Shown: positions 58,592 to 64,000 of the stretch, piece by piece
How the letters are laid out: the number at the start of each line of letters is the position of its first letter
Numbering within the stretch: position 1 is the first letter of the stretch
NCBI GenBank assembly: GCA_963833375.1
Contig: CAWHXR010000007.1
Coordinates: 372,001 to 436,000, forward strand
Direction: 5' to 3'
Source of the DNA: DASUPK01 sp963833375
GTDB taxonomy: Bacteria; Actinomycetota; Thermoleophilia; Solirubrobacterales; 70-9
Length of the DNA: 64,000 bases
Position numbers and translations under genes: made by a program
Notes under the pieces: model-generated
Databases searched by the model: none
The model's input: the letters and a program-made list of their open reading frames with translations, nothing else
What the model was told of the DNA's origin: nothing

Positions 58592-58661
58592 TGCGATCAG
58601 AAACCCGCGACACCTTAGGTGGTTGCGCACCGTATGCTCCGCGCCGCCAATCTTCAATAGA

Positions 58662-58689
58662 CGGGTCGCGCTGTCGCGCGCCCTCGCAT
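58662..58689 (-). repeat. Dispersed palindromic repeat, copy C
   Basis: Reverse-orientation copy, identical over 28 bp to copy B (47558-47585). It lies between the sulfatase and 3-hydroxybutyryl-CoA dehydrogenase genes. Confidence 0.7.
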
Positions 58690-58706
58690 GAAGGGAGCGA
58701 ATAGAT

Positions 58707-59591
58707 ATGGCGATCAGCAAGGTCGGAGTCCTGGGCTGCGGGATCATGGGTCACGGGATCTCTCAGATCTGCGCCCAGGCGGGGTGGGACGTCGTGGTGC
58801 GCGAGATCGATCAGGCGCCGCTGGACAAGGGCATGGGAAAGATCGAGAAGCAGCTCGCCCGGGCGGTCGAGAAGGAGAAGATGGAGCAGTCGGAGGCCGA
58901 CGCCGTCCGTGGCCGGATCACCCCGACCCTCGACTACGCGGACCTCGCCGACTCCGACCTCGTCATCGAGGCGATCACCGAGGACCTCGAGATGAAGCTC
59001 GAGATGTGGAAGGAGGTCGATACGCTCGTCAAGGACGACGCCTTCCTGGCCACGAACACCTCATCTCTCTCCGTCGCCACGCAGGCGGACGCCACCAAGC
59101 GGCCCGAGCGGATGATCGGGCTTCACTTCTTCAACCCTCCGCAGGTGATGCCGCTGCTCGAGGTGGTCAAGGCTGAGAAGTCGAGCGACGAGGCCGTCGC
59201 CCTGGGCTTCGCTGTGGGAGAGAAGCTCGGCAAGACGACCGTCGCCGCCGGCGACAACCGCGGCTTCATCGTCAACCGGCTGCTGGTCCCCTACATGCTG
59301 GACGCGATCCGCGCCCGCGAGCAGGGCGTCGGCTCGATCCAGGACATCGACACGGGCATGATGGCCGGCGCGAGCCACCCGATGGGGCCGCTGACCCTCG
59401 CCGACTTCGTCGGGCTCGACACCCTGGTGGCGATCTCGAAGGTGATGGTCGACGCCTACGGCGAGGAGCGCTTCGCTGCCCCCGACACCCTGCAAGAGAT
59501 GGTGGATGCGGGGGACTTCGGGCGCAAGTCGGGCAAGGGGTTCTACGATTACTCCGGCGACAAGCCCGTCCCGGTGGATTCAGGGAGCTAG
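58707..59591 (+). CDS. hbd: 3-hydroxybutyryl-CoA dehydrogenase
   Basis: A 294-aa (S)-3-hydroxyacyl-CoA dehydrogenase. The NAD motif KVGVLGCGIMGHGISQICAQ, ITEDLEMKLEMWKEVDTLVK, FLATNTSSLSVATQAD, the catalytic-His region RMIGLHFFNPPQVMPLLEVV, and NRGFIVNRLLVPYMLDAIRA are all intact. It supplies or uses acetoacetyl-CoA and so connects to the crotonyl-CoA/ethylmalonyl-CoA pathway and the acetoacetyl-CoA synthetase at the window end. AAGGGAG lies 9 nt before the ATG, so this gene has a conventional ribosome site. Confidence 0.94.
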   Translation: MAISKVGVLGCGIMGHGISQICAQAGWDVVVREIDQAPLDKGMGKIEKQLARAVEKEKMEQSEADAVRGRITPTLDYADLADSDLVIEAITEDLEMKLEMWKEVDTLVKDDAFLATNTSSLSVATQADATKRPERMIGLHFFNPPQVMPLLEVVKAEKSSDEAVALGFAVGEKLGKTTVAAGDNRGFIVNRLLVPYMLDAIRAREQGVGSIQDIDTGMMAGASHPMGPLTLADFVGLDTLVAISKVMVDAYGEERFAAPDTLQEMVDAGDFGRKSGKGFYDYSGDKPVPVDSGS

Positions 59592-59615
59592 TCGAGCTCA
59601 AGGAGGGCCCAGAGC

Positions 59616-60383
59616 ATGTCAGTCGACCAGACCAGCCTCGACCGCATCAGGAACGCAACCTTCCCGTCCGCGCGGCGTGGCTACGACAAGCACGAGGTCG
59701 AGAAGTTCCTCGCGCGTCTGGCCGATTGGCTGGAGACCGGCGCCGGCGACGAGTCCCGCTCGGACACCGTCAAGCGGGAGCTCGAGCGTGTTGGGCAGCG
59801 GACGGGGGCGATCCTCGCCCAGGCCGAGGAGAGCGCCCAGCAGATCCGTGCCGAGGCCGAAGAGGAGGCCCGCGGCACGGTCAACACCGCGAACATGGAG
59901 GCGGAGGAGACTCGGAACGAAGTGGACAATTACGCAAGGGAGACCCGCACGTCGGCCGACTCCTACGCCGCGCAGACTCGCCAGGCGGCGGCGGAGGTGC
60001 TTTCCTCCGCCGAGGCGCAGGCGGAAGCGAAGGCTCGCGAGGCCATCCAGGCCGCCGAGGCGCAGGCCCGCAGGATCGTCGAGGAGGGGATGCAGCGGCG
60101 CGAGGACATCGAGGCCGTGATCGCCGACCTGGTCCGCCGCCGCGACGACGTGCTGGCCGACACCGAGGAGCTGACCGCCAAGCTCAACACCGCCGTCTCC
60201 GAGCACCGGCCCGAGCCCGGCACGGATCCGTTCAACAGGCCGGAGGAGCTCGATCCGCTGGCCCGCGGGGATGTCGACGGCGAGGCCGAGTTCGAGGGCG
60301 AGGCCCCCGAGGGCGAGGCCCCCGAGGCCGAGACCGCGGTCCGCGAACCCGAGTCCGAGCAAGAAGCGGACCTGAGAACCTGA
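59616..60383 (+). CDS. DivIVA-domain coiled-coil protein
   Basis: A 255-aa protein. The N-terminal DivIVA domain reads LDRIRNATFPSARRGYDKHE with VEKFLARLADWLE (membrane-curvature/polar-targeting module of Wag31-type proteins). A long coiled coil follows (AQAEESAQQIRAEAEEEARG; AEAQAEAKAREAIQAAEAQA), then an acidic Pro/Glu tail with a short repeat (EGEAPEGEAPEAE). AAGGAGG precedes the ATG. It may position proteins at poles or septa. Being 7 bp upstream of an acyl-CoA carboxylase gene is a notable link, as DivIVA-like proteins interact with acyl-CoA carboxylases in some actinobacteria. Confidence 0.82.
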   Translation: MSVDQTSLDRIRNATFPSARRGYDKHEVEKFLARLADWLETGAGDESRSDTVKRELERVGQRTGAILAQAEESAQQIRAEAEEEARGTVNTANMEAEETRNEVDNYARETRTSADSYAAQTRQAAAEVLSSAEAQAEAKAREAIQAAEAQARRIVEEGMQRREDIEAVIADLVRRRDDVLADTEELTAKLNTAVSEHRPEPGTDPFNRPEELDPLARGDVDGEAEFEGEAPEGEAPEAETAVREPESEQEADLRT

Positions 60384-60390
60384 GGCTGCT

Positions 60391-61911
60391 GTGAGCGACG
60401 TCAGGGCGGCCCTCGACGCCGCGCTGGAAGGGGGCCCGGAGCGGCATCGGAAGAAGGTCGCCGAGCAGCAGAAGCTGCCGGTCCGAGAGCGGGTGTCCCG
60501 TCTGATCGATCCGGACTCCCTCGCCGAGGAGGGGCTGCTCGCCAACTGGGAGCAGGAGGGCCTGGGCGCCGACGGCGTCGTCACCGGGATGGGAACCGTG
60601 GGGGGCCGGCCGGTGGCCCTGATGGCGAATGACCCCGCGGTGAAGGCGGGGTCCTGGGGGCCGAAGACGGTGGAGAAGATTCTGCGCGTCCAGGAGCGAG
60701 CCCTCGCGCATCAGGTCCCGATCGTCTATCTGGTGGACTCCGCCGGCGCTCGAATCACCGATCAGGTTCGGATGTTCCCGGGCCGCCGAGGTGCGGGCCG
60801 CATCTTCCACAACCAGGTGCGGCTCTCCGGGCAGGTGCCACAGGTCTGCCTGCTGTTCGGGCCGAGCGCCGCCGGCGGCGCCTACATCCCCGCCTTCTGC
60901 GACGTGGTCATCATGCGCGACGGCAACGCCTCGATGTACCTCGGATCGCCGCGAATGGCCGAGATGGTGATCGGCGAGCAGGTCACGCTCGAGGAGATGG
61001 GGGGTGCGCGGATGCACACCTCGGTCTCCGGCTGCGGCCATTTCCTGGCGGGTTCCGACGAGGACGCGATCGACCTCGCCCGGCGCTACCTCTCCTACAT
61101 GCCGGCGAACTGGCGGGAGGAGCCGCCGGCCGCGCCGCCCGCCGGCCCAGAGGAGAGCCCGAGCGTCTCCGAGATCGTCCCGGACAACGAGAAGGACCCC
61201 TTCGACGTGAAGGACCTGATCAGGGCCTTCGTCGACGCCGACTCTTTCTGCGAGGTGCACGACCGCTGGGCCAAGGAGGTGGTGGTCGGATACGCGCGGC
61301 TCGACGGCCGGGTGATCGGGATCGTGGCGAACCAGCCGAAGGTGAAGGGGGGAGTCCTCTTCGTCGACTCGGCCGACAAGGCGGCGCGATTCATCATGAC
61401 CTGCAGCGCCTTCAACGTCCCGCTGCTCTTCCTGGCCGACGTGCCCGGGTTCATGATCGGCAAGGACGTCGAGCGCCAGGGCATCATCCGCCACGGCGCG
61501 AAGATGATCAGCGCGGTCTCGGAGGCGACCGTGCCGAAGCTCTCGGTCGTGGTGCGCAAGGCCTACGGCGCCGGCCTCTACGCGATGGCCGGGCCGGCCT
61601 TCGAGCCCGATGCCTGCCTGGCCTTCCCGCAGGCCCAGATCGCCGTGATGGGTCCCGAGGCGGCGATCAACGCCGTCTTCTTCAACCAGATCCAGGAGAT
61701 CGAGGATCCGGCCGAGCGGGAGCGCTTCATCAGGGAGAAGCGCGAGGAGTACGCCGAGGACATCGACATCCTCCACCTCGCCTCGGAGCTCGTTGTGGAC
61801 GCCGTGATCGAGCCCGACCAGCTGCGGGCCGAGCTCGTCCGGCGCTACGCGCTGGCCGCCCTCAAGGACCGCAGCTTCGCTCGCAGGCGTAACGCCGTCA
61901 CGCCGGCGTAG
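60391..61911 (+). CDS. pccB: Acyl-CoA carboxylase beta subunit (carboxyltransferase)
   Basis: A 506-aa biotin-dependent carboxyltransferase, propionyl/acetyl-CoA type. Typical: IVYLVDSAGARITDQVRMFP, GRRGAGRIFHNQVRLSGQVP, LLFGPSAAGGAYIPAFCDVV, and the C-terminal GFMIGKDVERQGIIRHGAKM. Substrate (propionyl-CoA being the likeliest, given malyl-CoA lyase making it) depends on a pocket residue I cannot judge reliably. GTG at 60391. The biotinylated alpha subunit is not in the window. Follows the DivIVA-like gene by 7 bp. Confidence 0.9.
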   Translation: MSDVRAALDAALEGGPERHRKKVAEQQKLPVRERVSRLIDPDSLAEEGLLANWEQEGLGADGVVTGMGTVGGRPVALMANDPAVKAGSWGPKTVEKILRVQERALAHQVPIVYLVDSAGARITDQVRMFPGRRGAGRIFHNQVRLSGQVPQVCLLFGPSAAGGAYIPAFCDVVIMRDGNASMYLGSPRMAEMVIGEQVTLEEMGGARMHTSVSGCGHFLAGSDEDAIDLARRYLSYMPANWREEPPAAPPAGPEESPSVSEIVPDNEKDPFDVKDLIRAFVDADSFCEVHDRWAKEVVVGYARLDGRVIGIVANQPKVKGGVLFVDSADKAARFIMTCSAFNVPLLFLADVPGFMIGKDVERQGIIRHGAKMISAVSEATVPKLSVVVRKAYGAGLYAMAGPAFEPDACLAFPQAQIAVMGPEAAINAVFFNQIQEIEDPAERERFIREKREEYAEDIDILHLASELVVDAVIEPDQLRAELVRRYALAALKDRSFARRRNAVTPA

Positions 61912-61952
61912 GTGCGACTGCTATCCGTCTACGGGGCCTGCTCCGAACTCGG

Positions 61953-62113
61953 GTGGAGACCCTGGCGAGGAACCTGACCAGCCAGGCGCACACCGACCCG
62001 GTCACGGCGATCGCCAATCGCCGCTCGTTCGAGTCGCGTTTCGATTCGGGATCCTGGTAGCCGACGAGGCGGGCCGCTCCCTGTCGCTGGTGATCTCGGA
62101 CCGTCGCGTATGA
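61953..62113 (+). pseudogene. Decayed GGDEF-domain remnant
   Basis: The first frame reads VETLARNLTSQAHTDPVTAI then ANRRSFESRFDSGSW and stop, a normal beginning of a GGDEF domain (linker, DxxTGxxNRRSF). Another frame continues it as ILVADEAGRSLSLVISDRRV before a TGA at 62111-62113, corresponding to the next helix and strand (GRxLSLVxxD). The GGDEF catalytic part is missing. A frameshift plus truncation is the simplest reading. The rest of the 256-bp gap (61912-62167) holds nothing else. Confidence 0.65.
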
Positions 62114-62167
62114 CCCGCACGCTGACGCAGAGGGGGACGGCCGGACCGAGACGCCCCGCGTGCCGGA

Positions 62168-64000
62168 TCAGGCCGGCCGCTGGCTCAGCGTGGCGGCGAG
62201 CTTGGTGAAGTAGTCGAGCGAGGCGGGGTTCGCGAGCGAGTCGCGGCTGGCGGCACGCTCGGGTGGATCGCCCATCAGGATCCGCTTCACCGGGACCTCG
62301 AGGACCTTGCCGCTCAGGGTCCGCGGTACCTCGGCGATCTGGAAGATGTCGTTCGGGACGTGGCGCGGGGAGCACTGCTCGCGAATCCGGCTCTTGATCT
62401 CGCCGGCCAGCTCGTCGTTCAGCTCCGCTCCCTCGCGCAGCACCACGAAGAGCGGCATCCATCCCTCCGTCCCCGGTTTCGGGACATCGACCACCAGCGA
62501 GTCGAGGACCTCCGGCAGGTCCGCGACCGCCCGGTAGATCTCGCTGGTCCCCATCCGGATGCCGCCGCGGTTGATGGTCGAATCCGAGCGGCCGTAGATG
62601 ATCGCCGTGCCCCGCGAGGTGATCTCGATCCAATCCCCGTGGCGCCAGATGCCGGGATACATCTCGAAGTAGCTGGCGCGGTAGCGCGAGCCGTCCTCGT
62701 CCCCCCAGAAGAAGACCGGCATCGACGGCATCGGCTCGGCGATCACGAGCTCACCGACCTCGTCGATCACCGAGTTGCCGTCCTCGTCGAAGGCCTCGAC
62801 CTTCGCGCCGAGCGCGCGGCCCTGAAGCTCGCCCTTGTAGACCGGCAGTATCGGTACGCCTCCGACGAAGGCGGTGCAGACGTCCGTGCCGCCACTCGTC
62901 GAGAACAGCCAGGTGTCCTGGCCGACGTGCTCGTAGACCCAGTCGAAGCCCTCCGGGGACAGGGGGGACCCGGTGGAGCCGACCGAGCGCAGGCGGGAGA
63001 GGTCGCGCCCCTTGCCCGGCTCCACTCGGTCCTTCATGCAGGCCGCGATGTAGGCCGCGCTGGTCCCGAAGCAGGTCATGCCCGTCCGCTCCGCCAGGTC
63101 CCAGAGCACACCCATGTCGGGGTAGCCGGGGTTCCCGTCGAAGAGGACGATCGAGGCCGGGGTGAGCAGTCCGCCGACGAGGAAGTTCCACATCATCCAG
63201 CCGGTGGTGGTGAACCAGAAGAGGCGGTCGCCTGTCTGCGCGTCGAGGTGGAGGTGGCCCTTCTTGAGCTGCTCGAGCAGGATCCCCCCGTGCCCCTGGA
63301 CGATCGCCTTGGGCAGCCCGGTCGTACCGGAGGAGTAGAGGACCCAGAGCGGGTGGTCGAAGGGCACACGATCGAAGCTGAGCTCCGCGCCCGAGCCGAG
63401 GTCAAGCAGCTGGCCCCATGTCATCGACGTCGCCACCTTCGGGTGCTCCTCGAGCCGGGAGAGGTCCGGCGAGGCGCTCAGGTAGGGGGCCACGACGATG
63501 CGGTCGAGGCTCGGGATCTGGGCGGCGACCTCCGCGACGACGTCGAGGCGGTCGAAGTCCTTGCCCCCGTAGCGGTAGCCGTCCACGCAGAACATCACCT
63601 TGGGCTCGATCTGCGCGAAGCGGTCGACGATGCTGCCCGGGCCGAAGTCGGGGGAGCAGCTCGACCAGATCGCCCCCAGGCTGGCGGTGGCCAGGAAGGC
63701 GATCAGGGCCTCGGGGCCGTTGGGCAGGTACGCGACGACGCGGTCGCCCTCGCTCACCCCGAGGGCCTGCAGGCCCTCGCGCACGGCGCCGACCCGTTCC
63801 CGCAGCTCGCCCCAGCGCAGCTCGCTGAGCTCGCGCAGCTCGGACGCATAGAGAACGGCGACCTCGTCGTCGGCTTTGCCGCGGAAGATGTGCTCGGCGT
63901 AGTTGAGCCGGGCGCCCTCGAACCAGCGGGCGCCGGGCATCACGCGCTCGGGCAGGACCTGCTCGTAGGAGGGCTCCGAGATGACCTCGAAGTACTCCCA
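62168..64000 (-). CDS. Acetoacetyl-CoA synthetase, partial at 5' end
   Basis: An acyl-AMP-forming ligase running off the right edge (the visible 610 codons start WEYFEVISEPSYEQVLPERV). It has the acetyl/acetoacetyl-CoA synthetase signature LWVLYSSGTTGLPKAIVQGH (AMP loop), WFTTTGWMMWNFLVGGLL, GDWIEITSRGTAIIYGRSDS, STINRGGIRMGTSEIYRAV and the catalytic-Lys region RTLSGKVLEVPVKRIL. The N-terminal PGARWFEGARLNYAEHIF and overall layout favour acetoacetyl-CoA synthetase over acetate or propionate enzymes. It activates acetoacetate for entry into C4-acyl-CoA metabolism, in line with the HMG-CoA lyase and 3-hydroxybutyryl-CoA dehydrogenase nearby. Confidence 0.9.
   Translation of the reverse strand, partial: WEYFEVISEPSYEQVLPERVMPGARWFEGARLNYAEHIFRGKADDEVAVLYASELRELSELRWGELRERVGAVREGLQALGVSEGDRVVAYLPNGPEALIAFLATASLGAIWSSCSPDFGPGSIVDRFAQIEPKVMFCVDGYRYGGKDFDRLDVVAEVAAQIPSLDRIVVAPYLSASPDLSRLEEHPKVATSMTWGQLLDLGSGAELSFDRVPFDHPLWVLYSSGTTGLPKAIVQGHGGILLEQLKKGHLHLDAQTGDRLFWFTTTGWMMWNFLVGGLLTPASIVLFDGNPGYPDMGVLWDLAERTGMTCFGTSAAYIAACMKDRVEPGKGRDLSRLRSVGSTGSPLSPEGFDWVYEHVGQDTWLFSTSGGTDVCTAFVGGVPILPVYKGELQGRALGAKVEAFDEDGNSVIDEVGELVIAEPMPSMPVFFWGDEDGSRYRASYFEMYPGIWRHGDWIEITSRGTAIIYGRSDSTINRGGIRMGTSEIYRAVADLPEVLDSLVVDVPKPGTEGWMPLFVVLREGAELNDELAGEIKSRIREQCSPRHVPNDIFQIAEVPRTLSGKVLEVPVKRILMGDPPERAASRDSLANPASLDYFTKLAATLSQRPA

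Overview
The window is high-GC bacterial DNA, densely coding, with short intergenic gaps and many GTG or TTG starts. The gene set points to an actinobacterium, most likely a deep-branching Thermoleophilia/Solirubrobacterales-type lineage. The clues are coenzyme F420 biosynthesis, GTP-dependent PEP carboxykinase, a wax-ester synthase/DGAT, a DivIVA-domain protein, the ethylmalonyl-CoA pathway, a group 3b NiFe hydrogenase, and Sec-exported proteins with haemolysin-type calcium repeats. The taxonomic call is inference from gene content; there is no rRNA in the window.

Layout. 1-0.9 kb: divergent MFS exporter/ArsR regulator pair with a palindromic operator and a 44-aa leader gene. 1-6.3 kb: group 3b hydrogenase operon (Fe-S beta, cyclic-nucleotide-binding protein, diaphorase gamma, small, large, maturation protease); the beta gene carries a one-base frameshift. 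6.5-8.9 kb: universal stress protein and small unknown genes. 8.9-17.3 kb (minus): flavoprotein and 2-oxoacid:ferredoxin oxidoreductase gamma/alpha/beta, WS/DGAT and PEP synthase, divergent from PEP carboxykinase. 19.5-38.7 kb: secreted calcium-repeat proteins, TrpB2, and a dispersed ethylmalonyl-CoA set (malyl-CoA lyase, MaoC hydratase, ethylmalonyl-CoA mutase, crotonyl-CoA carboxylase/reductase) among acyl-CoA dehydrogenase, SDR, SCP2 and unknown genes. 39-47.5 kb: lipoprotein, YgfZ, mntR-mntH, a GGDEF-EAL-GAF protein, an orphan substrate-binding lipoprotein and an aquaporin. 47.7-54.5 kb: F420 genes (fbiC on plus; cofE, cofC, cofD and npdG on minus). 54.5-64 kb: acyl-CoA and ketone-body metabolism (SDR, FlK-like thioesterase, HMG-CoA lyase with a frameshift, 3-hydroxybutyryl-CoA dehydrogenase, acyl-CoA carboxylase beta, acetoacetyl-CoA synthetase running off the end) plus a sulfatase.

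How it fits together: the genes describe a cell that assimilates acetyl-CoA and C4 acyl-CoA units through the ethylmalonyl-CoA pathway. It can exchange acetyl-CoA and pyruvate through a ferredoxin oxidoreductase, makes PEP by two routes, stores acyl units as neutral lipid, and handles reductant through NADP-linked hydrogenase and F420/NADPH exchange.

Three things cut across the annotation. First, at least 19 genes have a TANNNT hexamer (mostly TAG-N-N-T) ending 6-10 nt before the start codon and little or no Shine-Dalgarno sequence, which suggests widespread leaderless transcription. Second, a GC-rich palindromic element recurs at three intergenic sites. Third, three short remnants of decayed genes (thioesterase, SnoaL-like, GGDEF) lie in the gaps.
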